Shown: piece after piece, positions 29,198 to 39,154 of the stretch | Layout of the letters: every line of letters starts with the position of its first letter | How positions within the stretch are numbered: position 1 is the first letter of the stretch | The notes under the pieces: generated by a model | Told to the model about the DNA's origin: nothing | The model's database searches: none | What the model saw: only the letters and a program-made list of their open reading frames with translations | Translations under genes and position numbers: made by a program | NCBI GenBank assembly: GCA_041392625.1 | Contig: JAWKLR010000009.1 | Span: 1-64,000 of the forward strand | Direction: 5' to 3' | Source: M3007 sp041392625 | GTDB lineage: Bacteria; Bacteroidota; Bacteroidia; Chitinophagales; Saprospiraceae | Length of the DNA stretch: 64,000 nt

Positions 29198-31824
29198 ATG
29201 AGCCGTATCTTTTTATTCTGGCTGTTATTTTGGTCAATGGGTTGCCTGCAACTCAATGCCCAGGCTGTGACAGTGGTGGACTCACTGAAGCAATTAGTTG
29301 CTACATCAAGCGACGATTCTATCAAGGCAACAAATCTCAACTTTCTGGCATTTTATTACCTGCGGTCCGACTTTGATCAGGTTACACCGACCATTCAGCA
29401 GGCGCTGGCACTTACAGAATACACCGATGCTTCCGGACACAAGCACACCAGATACCCAAGCATTCGTGCAAGCTCATTTTACTACCAGGGTGTTACTATT
29501 TTTATACTTCAAGAATACCCGAAAGCACTGGAAGCCAACATGGAGGCCCTGAAACTCAATGAATCAATCGTGGATGCGGAATTGAAGTACTTACAGGCCA
29601 GCATTACTGATATTTACACCGAACTGGAGGATTTTGAGGAGGCAGAAAAATACTACTGAACGAGCTATTTCCAATAATAGAAAAGCCTCCAATCCGATCG
29701 CGGATTACTGGGGATTTATACGAATTATGGGAACGTGCTTGTGTTGGAAAAATATCAGGAAGGCTCAAAAAACAGTTTCTGCTGACGAGGAATTATATCA
29801 TAAACTTGATATTGAAGTTGGGTACGCAGGCATTCGAACCAACCTCGGTGGCCCCCTTTTAAAAGCCTCCGGCGATACCTCACAGGCAATTGCCTATTAC
29901 ACCAAAACCTTGAACAATTCAGAAAGCCGGAAACTGGCAGGCTCGGGCACCCGTTTTTGATATTGCCAGCCTGTACAATGGCCTTCATGAGGATGAAAAG
30001 CCATTGAATGCCTGGGAAAAGAGTGTTCCGCCAGCGCCCGTAGACTAAACAGTTTTACCAGACTGGAGGACGCCTATCACACCGGCTCAGATATCCTGTA
30101 CAACGGCCCTTAGAGCACAACCCTGCTGCCAAAGACAGCCTGTATAACCTATCCTGGGATTACAAAGAAGTTTATGGCCTATCGAGACTCGCTACCCAAG
30201 CTGGGGAAAAAGAACCGAACAGTGGCGAAATCAAGGTAGAATATGAAGTGAAAAAAAGAAAGGCACTGATCAAAGCCACGAATGAGTCGCTGGGAAAATC
30301 AACTGGCTTTGTTGCGTAAAATTGGAACTTCAACGAAAAGCGAGTCCAGGCACGAAAGGAGCAGGCACTTTTTTGCTGGAACAGAAAAACATACGCATCG
30401 CACTGGAACTGGATATTAAAAAAGAATCTAACCTGAGAGAAGAACAAACCCGTGCGGCAAAACAGGATCGGGAAATCACCCTGCTCAATAAGGAAAAAAT
30501 ACTGGAAGAAATCAGAGCACCAGAAGCAGCAGCAAACGCTCTTAACCGGATTGCTTTTGGGGCTGTTCACTCAGACTTATGCGTTCTTTCTTTGAGAATG
30601 AACATACAAAAAACACGGGCCAACACTGAAATCTCAAAGCAAAACAAGGAAATTATCCGGCAACAACAGGAGATTGAACAGCAAAACAAACAACTGGAAC
30701 AGGCCAATCGATTCAAAAGCCAGTTTCTTTCGAATATGAGTCACGAAATTCGGACTCCACTCAACACCATCATCGGAACAACTCAATTGCTTGGCGACAC
30801 GCCGCTTGAGCCCAAACAGAAGGAATACACCGACATGCTGCGGTATGCATCTGAAAACCTGTCGGCAATTATCAACGACATCCTCGACTTCTCAAAAATC
30901 GAAGCGGGCAGATTAGAACTCGTAAAACGCCCATTCAATATCCGGCAATTGCTTCAACAGCAGATTGGACTGTTTAAAATTAATGCCATCCAAAAAAACA
31001 TCCAACTCGAGCTCAACTTTTCAGATGACATGCCCGAGTGGATTGTTTCCGACCCCAACCGGCTCAACCAAATTCTGTTAAACCTGCTGGGAAATGCCTT
31101 AAAGTTTACTGAAAAAGGCTTTGTTCAGGTTCTTGCCCAAATCAACCAGGTAAATGGACAGGATGCCTTGCAGATCGAAGTGAAGGATACCGGCATTGGC
31201 ATTGCGGATGAGCGACTCCCCTACATTTTTGAGGCGTTTACCCAGGCAGGCGAAAACACCCATTTAAACTACGGAGGAACGGGCCTCGGCCTGGCAATCA
31301 CCAAACAACTTATTGAATTGAATGGGGGACAAATCCAGGTGGAGAGCACACTTGATAAAGGCTCTGTTTTCTCTTTCTTCATCCCGGTAGCCCGGGTTCA
31401 GGATGCAGACATTCCCAAAACGGTCAGGGAAACCCAACCGGGCAGACTGGAATCGCTGGATATACTGTTGGTTGAAGACAATAAATTCAATCAACTTATG
31501 ACCAAAGACTTGCTGGAAAAAATAATCCACAAGCCACAGGTTACTATTGCCGACAACGGGCAATCTGCTTTGGAACAAGCCAGCCAACGCACCTTTGACC
31601 TCATCTTAATGGATTTGAAAATGCCTGTATTGGATGGATTTTCTGCCACTCAAAAACTTCGGGCATCCGGTTACAGTCACCCCATTATTGCATTAACGGC
31701 AAATGCCACTTCAGAGGAAATGGAAAAATGCCTGGCGCACGGCATGGATGATTATTTAAGCAAGCCCATTGATCTGGCACTTCTGCGGGAAAAAATTGCG
31801 GCTTCTACGAACAAAAACGGATGA
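29198..31824 (+). pseudogene. TPR-containing hybrid histidine kinase, sensor half broken by many frame shifts
   Basis: The N-terminus has a signal peptide (LFWLLFWSMGCLQLNAQ) and TPR helices up to ~29657. From there to ~30600 the homologous sequence jumps among all three frames and meets stops: YTNYGNVLVLEKYQE, then YHKLDIEVGYAGIRTNLGG, then a membrane segment TLLTGLLLGLFTQTYAFFL in another frame. From ~30600 the frame is clean: coiled coil, HisKA with SHEIRTPLN (His codon 30742-30744), HATPase (ILLNLLGNALKFTEKG, DTGIGI, GGTGLGLAI) and a receiver with LILMDLKMPVLDG. It should phosphorelay to the Hpt protein downstream. Either pseudogenised or badly sequenced. Confidence 0.8.
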
Positions 31825-32165
31825 TCGACCAGACAGCACTTTCTGCATTTTTTAAAAATGACCAGGGGCTATTAAAACGGTTTTTGGAACTCATTGTGGA
31901 AGAAACCCCCGGGCTCATAAATCTGGTGGATGAAGCACTCCACAACGAGCACCATACCGAGCTCTTCATTTGGCTGCACAGTCTGCGATCCAGAATTCAA
32001 TATCTTGGATTCCCCGATCTGGTTGACCGCTTGATAGCGATGGAGCAGATGGCTAAAAACCAGGAACCCATTGAGCACATACAATCTGAATGGACTGAAA
32101 TGCAGGTAGAATTCCAACAGATATATGAGGTAGTTGAGGCCCTCCAGCGGACGTTAAAACTTTAA
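31821..32165 (+). CDS. Hpt domain phosphotransfer protein
   Basis: 114 residues of helical bundle. WLHSLRSRIQYLG matches the Hpt H-x-L-[KR]-x-S-x-x-x-[IL]-G motif, with His as the likely phosphate acceptor. Its start overlaps the kinase stop (ATGA), so it is translationally coupled and the obvious partner of the receiver domain. No DNA-binding output regulator is adjacent. Confidence 0.75.
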   Translation: MIDQTALSAFFKNDQGLLKRFLELIVEETPGLINLVDEALHNEHHTELFIWLHSLRSRIQYLGFPDLVDRLIAMEQMAKNQEPIEHIQSEWTEMQVEFQQIYEVVEALQRTLKL

Positions 32166-32566
32166 CTAAAGCCCCTCTGTATCACCACACAGCTCTTCCA
32201 GATTTTGCCATAAAATTGAAATTAGTAGTGCCGCTGCAAGCGATGCAAATTATATTTGCGTCTGGCTTGATACTTTCAGGAACATCTTACGTCTGAAAAA
32301 TATTATTCTAATTTCTGCAACAAGCACCGTCGAATCAGAAAGGCACCCCTTTCCATGTTTAATTGTTTAAAATAAAATTTGTCGGTGTACGTTTGTGCCT
32401 TGATCTTCAAATTGCGCAGCAGCACCTTCAATCAGATTGATACCGCCCGCAGACCGACTTTTCCCATTTACAAAACTTTAACAATAATATATCGGGCGGT
32501 TCTTAACGTTTTCTTAACGCTTTTCTTATTTTTGCAACGGCAAATTCTATTTGTCAGATTTCGAGC
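32166..32566. promoter_or_regulatory. Intergenic region with several -7-like boxes
   Basis: No credible gene. -7-like boxes occur at 32251-32258 (TATATTTG), 32388-32395 (TACGTTTG) and 32527-32534 (TATTTTTG). The last, 32 bases before the glycosyltransferase ATG, is the best candidate promoter. The first two have no downstream gene nearby and could start a short RNA or a long leader. Confidence 0.4.
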
Positions 32567-33283
32567 ATGAAACGAACCGAATTCGGTCAATTGAAAATTG
32601 TAGTAATAATCCCTGCATTCAATGAAGAGGCCGCATTGCCTTTTGTGCTGAATGCCATACCAGAGGATTTAGTAGAAGAAATCATCGTGTGCAACAACGG
32701 TTCAACAGATAGAACCGGAGCGGTTGCAAGTGAAGCCGGGGCGACCGTAGTAGATGCGCCCGCGCCCGGATATGGGAATGCTTGTTTGGCAGGAATGGAA
32801 TACCTGAAAAACAAGGAACTGAACGAACAACCCGATGTGGTTGTCTTCATAGATGGGGACTATTCGGATTACCCCGAGGAAATGCCCCTTTTAATCGAAC
32901 CTATTTTCAATGATCAGATGGATCTGGTAATTGGAAGCAGGCTACTAGGGGAGATGCCAAAAGAAGCCATGACCACGGTACAACGATTTGGGAATTGGCT
33001 GGCACCGTTTTTAATCCGTATTTTTTACAAACAGCGATTTACCGACTTGGGCCCTTTCCGGGCTATTACATGGCAGGCTTTATTGGGCCTGAATATGCAG
33101 GATAAAAATTACGGCTGGACCGTGGAAATGCAAGTAAAAGCGGCCAAGCAGCAGTTGAAATGCACCGAGGTGCCCGTCCGGTACCGAACACGCATTGCAG
33201 GACAAAGTAAAGTTTCCGGAACAATTAAAGGCGCCTTTCTTGCCGGCGTTAAAATCATCGGAACGATTATAAAAGAATTATAG
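32567..33283 (+). CDS. Family 2 glycosyltransferase (DPM/DPG-synthase-like)
   Basis: 238 residues of a single GT-A domain. It opens with IVVIIPAFNEEAALPFVL, then CNNGSTDRTG, APGYGNACLAGMEY, and VVVFIDGDYSDYPEE, in which DGD is the metal-binding D-x-D motif. The size and motifs match polyprenyl-phosphate glucosyl/mannosyltransferases without the membrane extension. It begins a run of three glycosyltransferases on the same strand. Confidence 0.85.
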   Translation: MKRTEFGQLKIVVIIPAFNEEAALPFVLNAIPEDLVEEIIVCNNGSTDRTGAVASEAGATVVDAPAPGYGNACLAGMEYLKNKELNEQPDVVVFIDGDYSDYPEEMPLLIEPIFNDQMDLVIGSRLLGEMPKEAMTTVQRFGNWLAPFLIRIFYKQRFTDLGPFRAITWQALLGLNMQDKNYGWTVEMQVKAAKQQLKCTEVPVRYRTRIAGQSKVSGTIKGAFLAGVKIIGTIIKEL

Positions 33284-33337
33284 CATATACATATATGCGT
33301 TTTAAAAGCCTTTGAATTTTAAATATTAATTTGATTC

Positions 33338-34882
33338 ATGTACGGTATCCACTCTCTTTTTGAAGCACTCCAGTACCAGGCCTTTGTGGACTTTGGTTAT
33401 CTGATGCTCCTGATCTACTTCCTGGCCATGTCCGGAGTAACGATCTATGCTTTATTGCAATTCCACCTTTTGTTTTTATACAAAAAACACCATAAGGAAA
33501 ATCCTGAGATCCGATACAATCGATACGAAATCGATGATCCGGATGTACCATTTGTAACCGTTCAATTGCCTATGTACAACGAAATGTATGTAGCCGAACG
33601 CATTATTGACTACGTGGCTGCTCAGGAATATCCAAAAGACAAATTTGAGATCCATGTATTGGACGACTCTACGGATGAAACCGTGGAAATTGTTGCCAAT
33701 AAAGTAAAGGAACTCAAAGAGCAGGGATTCAACATCCGCCACATTCACCGTGTCAACCGACAAGGGTACAAGGCAGGTGCACTTCAGGATGCAATGCCTG
33801 AGGCAAAAGGTGATTTTATTGCAATCTTTGATGCAGACTTCACCCCACGCCCCAACTTCCTGCGGACAACCATGACTTATTTTGAAGATCCTAAAACTGC
33901 GATCGTTCAAACCCGCTGGGAGCACATCAACGCGGATTACTCTATGTTGACCAAACTGCAGGCTCTCCAGTTGAATGTTCACTTTACAGTAGAACAGGCT
34001 GGTCGTTCGTATGGCAACCTATTGCTCCAGTTTAACGGCACTGCCGGGGTATGGAGAAAAAAGGTAATCAACGAAGCTGGCGGATGGCAGAGTGACACCT
34101 TGACGGAGGACCTGGACCTTAGTTTCCGTGCTCAAATTATGGGGTACAAAATTCAGTACCTTGAGAAACTGGGTAGTCCTGCCGAATTGCCGGTTGAAAT
34201 GAACGGCTTGAAAGGACAACAGTTCCGCTGGAACAAAGGCGGCGCTCAGAATGCACGTAAACTGCTCAAGTTGGTTTGGAATACTGACAAACTAAATTGG
34301 GTTCAAAAGACACATGCCATCAGCCAATTGCTGGCATATGGCGTATTCCTTTGGGTATTTATTGCAGCCATCAGCAGTGTGCCGCTTGCATTTGCATTCC
34401 GTGAACTGGGTATTTCCACCCACTTCCTTTCGTTCTCTGTTGCAGGCCTTTTTGCTGTTGCGAGTATTTCATATACCGCAAACATCACCGCTGCACTGGA
34501 TCGCCCGGAGCCAGCTTCTTTCTGGGAAAAAGTCCGCTTCTTTGGATTGTTCCTCTCCTTCCTGCCGATCTCCATGGGCCTCTCGCTTTACAATGGCGTT
34601 GCGGTAATTGAAGGATTGATGGGTAAAGCTTCCTCTTTTGTACGCACACCAAAATATGGTATCACGGGCAACAAGGAAAACTCTTTCAAAAAGGCAGCAT
34701 ATGTAGCTAAGAAGATCTCTTGGATTACAATCGCAGAAGGCATCCTTGCATTGGTTTTCTTCATGGCCGTTATTGTAGGCTTGGTTACAGAAAACTATGC
34801 ATTCGTGCTGTTCCATAGCATGCTTTCATTTGGATTCGGAACCATTTGCTACTACTCAATCAAGCACCTGCGCTTCCGGTAG
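33338..34882 (+). CDS. Membrane processive-type family 2 glycosyltransferase
   Basis: 514 residues. An N-terminal membrane helix (about 18-45) precedes a GT-A domain with PMYNEMYVAERIIDYVAAQEYP, HVLDDSTDETVE (first Asp), IFDADFTPRPNFL (DxD), TEDLDLSFRA (third Asp) and QQFRWNKGG (QxxRW). This set defines cellulose-synthase/CESA-like enzymes. About four membrane helices follow (about 330-510). No BcsB or PilZ-type partner is nearby, so the product may be a glycolipid or a short glucan. Confidence 0.87.
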   Translation: MYGIHSLFEALQYQAFVDFGYLMLLIYFLAMSGVTIYALLQFHLLFLYKKHHKENPEIRYNRYEIDDPDVPFVTVQLPMYNEMYVAERIIDYVAAQEYPKDKFEIHVLDDSTDETVEIVANKVKELKEQGFNIRHIHRVNRQGYKAGALQDAMPEAKGDFIAIFDADFTPRPNFLRTTMTYFEDPKTAIVQTRWEHINADYSMLTKLQALQLNVHFTVEQAGRSYGNLLLQFNGTAGVWRKKVINEAGGWQSDTLTEDLDLSFRAQIMGYKIQYLEKLGSPAELPVEMNGLKGQQFRWNKGGAQNARKLLKLVWNTDKLNWVQKTHAISQLLAYGVFLWVFIAAISSVPLAFAFRELGISTHFLSFSVAGLFAVASISYTANITAALDRPEPASFWEKVRFFGLFLSFLPISMGLSLYNGVAVIEGLMGKASSFVRTPKYGITGNKENSFKKAAYVAKKISWITIAEGILALVFFMAVIVGLVTENYAFVLFHSMLSFGFGTICYYSIKHLRFR

Positions 34883-34946
34883 AACCTGATAATTTAATGG
34901 AGTTTTGGATTAGTTTTCATTGAAAGTCCAAAACTACTTGAGATAG

Positions 34947-34981
34947 AAAAGCGCTCTGAACCTATGCTTCGGAGCGCTTTT
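34947..34981 (+). terminator. Intrinsic terminator after the CESA-like gene
   Basis: A 14-bp stem (AAAAGCGCTCTGAA/TTCGGAGCGCTTTT, one wobble), loop CCTATGC and a T-run. The ATG in the loop (34964) is in frame with the next gene but lies inside the terminator, which argues against its use as a start. Confidence 0.88.
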
Positions 34982-34999
34982 TTTACTACCCGTAAGTCT

Positions 35000-36340
35000 A
35001 TGCACTCTAACATAACCAAGATATTGCCATCCAACAGTTTGCTTGCCCTGGCAGCGTTGGCTCTGACGTATCTGCTGGGGTTTCATATTCCCAGGAGTGC
35101 ATTTATGCCATTCATATTTAGTTACCTGGCTCTATTTGCAATTGGGTTTGTTTTGGCCAGACAGTCAGAATCAAAGAAACTGGCTATCGGACTTGGGATC
35201 GCCATGCGTGTGCTTTTGTTGTGGAGCACTCCCTGGTTATCAGACGATGTGTACCGGTTTATCTGGGATGGGAAGTTGCTAGCAAACGGTATTCACCCCT
35301 TTGCATTTACGCCTGAGGAAATCATGCAGATGGCGAATCTCCCAGATGGCATTAACACCTCGCTTTTCGAACGGTTAAATTCCAGAGAATACTACACCGT
35401 ATATCCGCCGGTAAACCAGGGGATTTTTGTTCTGAGTGCCTGGCTTGCACCGGGCAACATCAATGGGGGAATTCTCATCATCAAACTCTTTCTACTCCTC
35501 TTTGAACTGGGATCTATTAGACTCTTGTTTGCAATGGGGCGCAAACAGACCAGATATGCATCTGCAGCAGCGCTCTATGCGCTAAATCCACTTGCAATCC
35601 TGGAGGTCGTGGGCAACTGCCACTTTGAGGGAGCAATGATTTTCTTCCTGATTTGGGCAATGTTTGCACTTCAAAAGAAAAAAATCTTCACCGGCGCTGT
35701 TTCATGGGCCCTGGCCATTGCCTCAAAATTGCTTCCGTTGCTTTTTGTTCCCCTTGTATGGAAATGGTTGGGCCCCAAAAAAGGCTCTGGCTTTGTTGTG
35801 CTCTGTTTCCTTTTTTGCCTCCTATTATTTCTCCCCCTACTCACACCGGGAATTCTGTTGAATATGGGAAGCAGCCTGGACCTATATTTCCAACAGTTCT
35901 TTTTCAATGGAAGTTTGTATTACTTGTTCAAGTTTGGACTTCAAGCCATTGGTGTTGCACAGGTATATAAGATCCTTGGCCTGGCACTTGCCCCCATCAC
36001 CATTGGGGTTCTACTCTACCAGTTTATTTTCCGGGTAAAAAAATCGACCAGCAGTTTTTCCCTTGAGCTGGGTATACTTTGGGTTTCATTTGCCTATTTA
36101 AGTTTGAGCGCTACGGTCCACCCCTGGTATGTACTCATTCCATTTGTTTTTTCGCTGGGCACTCCGTTTCGCTTTCCCTGGATCTGGACCGCAGCAGTCG
36201 CCCTCTCCTACTCACATTATTCGGGAGGAGGTTTTAAGGAGAACTTTTATCTCATTTTTTTGGAATATGCAATAGTCTGGTCGGTTTTGATTTGGGAACT
36301 AAAAAAGCAAAATAGCATAAGCCTTCCTCAATCAACCTGA
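35000..36340 (+). CDS. Polytopic glycosyltransferase (GT87/mannosyltransferase-like)
   Basis: 446 residues with ~10 membrane segments. LLWSTPWLSDDVYRFIWDGKLLANGIHPF early in the protein gives the Asp-containing first loop of GT-C enzymes that use polyprenyl-phosphate sugars, and ALNPLAILEVVGNCHFEG is a GT87-like motif. Donor sugar could come from the polyprenyl-phosphate made by the 32567 protein (inference). The frame is open from 34964, but that ATG sits in the terminator loop; the next ATG at 35000 is chosen. Confidence 0.75.
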   Translation: MHSNITKILPSNSLLALAALALTYLLGFHIPRSAFMPFIFSYLALFAIGFVLARQSESKKLAIGLGIAMRVLLLWSTPWLSDDVYRFIWDGKLLANGIHPFAFTPEEIMQMANLPDGINTSLFERLNSREYYTVYPPVNQGIFVLSAWLAPGNINGGILIIKLFLLLFELGSIRLLFAMGRKQTRYASAAALYALNPLAILEVVGNCHFEGAMIFFLIWAMFALQKKKIFTGAVSWALAIASKLLPLLFVPLVWKWLGPKKGSGFVVLCFLFCLLLFLPLLTPGILLNMGSSLDLYFQQFFFNGSLYYLFKFGLQAIGVAQVYKILGLALAPITIGVLLYQFIFRVKKSTSSFSLELGILWVSFAYLSLSATVHPWYVLIPFVFSLGTPFRFPWIWTAAVALSYSHYSGGGFKENFYLIFLEYAIVWSVLIWELKKQNSISLPQST

Positions 36341-36443
36341 TTCCCAGCATCATGCTTACCCAAAAACACCCCAAGCCTTCTGAAAAGAAAACCCGGGGTG
36401 ATGGAAGTTTTTTGATTATGGCAACAAAAATATAGCTGCGTTT

Positions 36444-36971
36444 TTATTTTGTTTTTTCTCCTACAAAATAGTCGTCTTTCTCTCGAAACAAGATATTGAA
36501 CGTTGTCATACTGCCATAACACCGGGTGATGTATTGTTGCAGATTGACTTTTTCTTCATCATCGAGTTTTTTGCTTGCGTTTATTTGCTGCTCAAGTACT
36601 CTGAGTCGGTCGCGCATCATCACAATTTTGTGAAAAAACGATTCAATTGGAATTTCTTTGGCTTGAAGGCCCGGATCGTTGGGGGTTAGCACCATTGTGC
36701 CCTTATTCCACCGATCACCAAGTGGAGTAGTTTCCAGACTCACGCCTGCCCAGGCTCTTAATATTTTTGCGAGCGCCTTTTCAGCTTCTGTAAAACTCAC
36801 TTGTTCTTCAGCCTCAATTGCTTCAATAATTTCCCAATTGCTGTATTCCCGGCCAACCATTTTCAAGCCAAATTGCATAAAGCAAACTTCAAAAGCCGCC
36901 GTATGCAAACGCACAATGACGCCGTCTCCAAAAGCAGGGTGTTTCACCCTGGATCCAATTCCAAGATTCAT
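36444..36971 (-). CDS. Conserved hypothetical protein with Tudor-like N-terminus
   Basis: 175 residues. The N-terminus (IGSRVKHPAFGDGVIVRL) has the H-P-x-F-G-x-G-x-V pattern of the small beta-barrel found at the end of UvrD-type helicases and in RapA, often a nucleic-acid or polymerase contact. The rest is mostly helical (RDRLRVLEQQINASKKLDDEEKVNLQQYITRCYGSM). It is soluble, with no signal peptide. It lies 34 bases after the CPBP protease gene on the same strand. Function unknown. Confidence 0.65.
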   Translation of the reverse strand: MNLGIGSRVKHPAFGDGVIVRLHTAAFEVCFMQFGLKMVGREYSNWEIIEAIEAEEQVSFTEAEKALAKILRAWAGVSLETTPLGDRWNKGTMVLTPNDPGLQAKEIPIESFFHKIVMMRDRLRVLEQQINASKKLDDEEKVNLQQYITRCYGSMTTFNILFREKDDYFVGEKTK

Positions 36972-37005
36972 GTTATACGAGTTTATTTAGGACTAACTGT
37001 TTATT

Positions 37006-37992
37006 TTATTCTGTTTTGGGCGAACTGTCAATTCCCGGATTCGGTATGTTCGTAGTACTCCACCGGTATATGCCCGCAAGCAATAAAATGGATGCAAGGG
37101 CGGCGGTCCAATGTATTTGTGGGTCTTGATTCAAATCCAGTTCCGTCAGATCGCTGGCATAAAAATACTGAATTAGGACTTGAAATGCATTGTTGAAAAA
37201 ATGTGCCACAACAGGGACCCAGTAATTACCTGTGCGCCAATACAGCCAACCCAGCACAATCCCCAGCATCCACCTAGGAAGGAAGCCTTCAAACTGCATG
37301 TGGATAAAACTAAAAATTGCAGCAGCAAGAACAATAGCATGCCAGGGTTTCAGCAGGAATCGCTGCAACTGCTTTTGAAGCACTACGCGAAAAACCAGTT
37401 CCTCACCCAAGGCAGGAAGGGCGGCCACAATAAGTATGTTTGCCAACAATTCCCAGATACTATCCATTTGCATCAAGCCTTTGATTGCTTCATTGGTTTG
37501 TTCCTCCAGCAATCGGAATGACTCCGGAATAGGCAGTAACTGATTCCATTGATACAGATAAAGCACAAGCGGGACAGAAACTAGAATGGTAAGCAAACCC
37601 ATGAGCAACACCTTTGGCTCTGGCCATCTGCGAAGCGCGATGTAATCCTTCCAATCCTGTACACGGCCTCCTACTCTATAGCTTCGGTAAAAAACAAATA
37701 CCAGGGCCAGACCGGGAAGCAGAAATGTAAACAAGTGATTCAACAACAGAACCAGGCGTACTGGCCACCTCAGGGAGAGCGGGGCATCTGCTTTGAGCCC
37801 TCCGGTAAGAACCTCCGGATCCCATGCTGCGAGTTTGCCGATTCCGACAGTGAGCAATGTTCCAACAATTGCCCCTACAAAAACCAGCCCGGTGAGCGTC
37901 AATAAAACAAACCCCCAGTGCGGCTCTGAACTTGCGGGAGTTGGTGTGCGTTCTTCAGAATCTGAAATAGGCTTGCTGTAATTCTCTTCCAT
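37006..37992 (-). CDS. CPBP family intramembrane metalloprotease
   Basis: 328 residues with ~7 membrane helices. The ABI/CAAX motifs are present: EELVFRVVLQKQLQRF (E-E-x-x-x-R) and the later FSFIHMQFEG and VAHFFNN histidine motifs of the glutamic-type membrane protease. The role may be processing of prenylated or other membrane peptides. The frame is open to 38094, but the extension runs through the promoter and into divergent pdxJ; MEENYSKP at 37992 is preferred. Confidence 0.85.
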   Translation of the reverse strand: MEENYSKPISDSEERTPTPASSEPHWGFVLLTLTGLVFVGAIVGTLLTVGIGKLAAWDPEVLTGGLKADAPLSLRWPVRLVLLLNHLFTFLLPGLALVFVFYRSYRVGGRVQDWKDYIALRRWPEPKVLLMGLLTILVSVPLVLYLYQWNQLLPIPESFRLLEEQTNEAIKGLMQMDSIWELLANILIVAALPALGEELVFRVVLQKQLQRFLLKPWHAIVLAAAIFSFIHMQFEGFLPRWMLGIVLGWLYWRTGNYWVPVVAHFFNNAFQVLIQYFYASDLTELDLNQDPQIHWTAALASILLLAGIYRWSTTNIPNPGIDSSPKTE

Positions 37993-37998
37993 TCCTAG

Positions 37999-38017
37999 TA
38001 CTTTTGCGCCAAAGATA
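37999..38017. promoter_or_regulatory. Overlapping divergent promoters, pdxJ / CPBP gene
   Basis: TACTTTTG (plus, 37999-38006) and TATCTTTG (minus, 38010-38017) face each other across CGC. Each ends exactly 17 bases before its own ATG (38024 and 37992). The start sites would lie in each other's -7 boxes, so the two promoters probably cannot be occupied together. Confidence 0.5.
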
Positions 38018-38023
38018 AATACC

Positions 38024-38740
38024 ATGACCCGATTAAGTGTAAATATAAACAAGGTTGCGCTCCTCCGGAATTCACGAGGAGGCAATTTACCCAACCTGGC
38101 TCAGATTGCCAGAGACTGTGAGCGATTTGGTGCACAGGGAATCACCGTACACCCGCGGCCGGACCAACGCCATATTCGGTATGACGACATACCAATGTTA
38201 AAAGAGTTGGTCACCACCGAATTCAATATTGAGGGAAACCCTACAGATGAATTCATGCAATTGGTTTTGTCAAATGCCCCACACCAGTGTACGCTTGTCC
38301 CGGATGCCACCGATCAGCTGACCAGTGATCACGGGTGGGACACCATCAAGGACGCAACTTACCTGATGGAGGTAACTCAATCTTTGCAGGCTAAAGGAAT
38401 ACGTGTTTCGGTGTTTGTAGACCCTGATCCAAAGATGATTGAAGGCGCGAAACACTGTGGCGTAGACCGGATTGAGTTGTATACCGGTCCTTATGCCGAA
38501 GAATTTTCAACCGATCCGGGTGCAGCAATAAAGCCCTATGCAGAAGCGGCAAATCTGGCGCAACAACTTGGCCTGGGGCTAAATGCCGGACACGACCTAA
38601 ACCTGGAAAACCTGAAGTTTTTTAAAGAACAATCTGCTGGACTTTTAGAGGTCAGCATCGGACATGCACTCATCAGCGATGCACTTTACTACGGACTGGA
38701 AAATACCATCCGAATGTATTTGAGATTGCTGCAAAACTAG
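38024..38740 (+). CDS. pdxJ: Pyridoxine 5'-phosphate synthase
   Basis: 238 residues, the normal size. The barrel motifs are intact: LSVNINKVALLRNSRGG, GITVHPRPDQRHIRYDD, EFNIEGNP, LVPDATDQLTSDHGWD and the C-terminal NAGHDLNLEN and EVSIGHALISDALYYGLE. It condenses 1-deoxy-xylulose 5-phosphate with 3-amino-2-oxopropyl phosphate to make pyridoxine 5'-phosphate in the DXP-dependent vitamin B6 route. It stands alone. No pdxA is nearby. Confidence 0.96.
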   Translation: MTRLSVNINKVALLRNSRGGNLPNLAQIARDCERFGAQGITVHPRPDQRHIRYDDIPMLKELVTTEFNIEGNPTDEFMQLVLSNAPHQCTLVPDATDQLTSDHGWDTIKDATYLMEVTQSLQAKGIRVSVFVDPDPKMIEGAKHCGVDRIELYTGPYAEEFSTDPGAAIKPYAEAANLAQQLGLGLNAGHDLNLENLKFFKEQSAGLLEVSIGHALISDALYYGLENTIRMYLRLLQN

Positions 38741-39057
38741 GAGAATAAGCGAGAAAAAACGCTGCATTTCCAGGCAGAGGCGGGTAAAAAAAACCAAAAA
38801 AGAGGCCTAAAACGGGCAGTTTTGCGCGTAATTATGCTACTATGTAGCCTAGCGATTTTTCGCACCAAGCCTTATTTACTCTATTGTTTTGAAAATGAGC
38901 GTGATATGAATCGTAGATTTGGTAAAAATTTGGCTAAAATTAAATTTCTATTAAATTTTAAGACAAATATTCAAGCCTAGACTTTACCTTTGGATGTTAG
39001 TAATCCATTCTAAGCAAATAATCATCGTTTGAATACCAAATCAAACTTATCCATCGA

Positions 39058-39112
39058 ATGCTAATACGCAGTTGTGGTTGATGGCCACAACTGTGCGTTA
39101 GCATTTTTTTTT
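39058..39112 (+). terminator. Terminator-like hairpin in the susC leader (attenuator candidate)
   Basis: About 20-bp arms (ATGCTAATACGCAGTTGTGG with CCACAACTGTGCGTTAGCAT; one mismatch, two wobbles), a 7-base loop and nine T. It lies ~60 bases downstream of the putative start site and ~320 bases after the pdxJ stop, so attenuation of susC fits better than termination of pdxJ. Confidence 0.75.
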
Positions 39113-39138
39113 GGCCCCTACCAAACCAGGGCCTTTTT
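39113..39138 (+). terminator. Second, weaker terminator-like hairpin in the susC leader
   Basis: Stem GGCCC/GGGCC with an 11-base loop followed by five T, starting at the end of the T-run of the first hairpin. Confidence 0.5.
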
Positions 39139-39154
39139 AATCCTCCTGCTACAA

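Noticed and set aside
34964..34999. Upstream ATG for the GT87-like gene
   Set aside because: It sits in the loop of a strong terminator; the ATG at 35000 is after the T-run.
36366..36400. CACCCC/GGGGTG pairing as a terminator after the GT87-like gene
   Set aside because: Only 6 bp with a ~22-base loop; too weak to call.
37993..38094. N-terminal extension of the CPBP protease
   Set aside because: It would translate the promoter boxes and part of divergent pdxJ in antisense.
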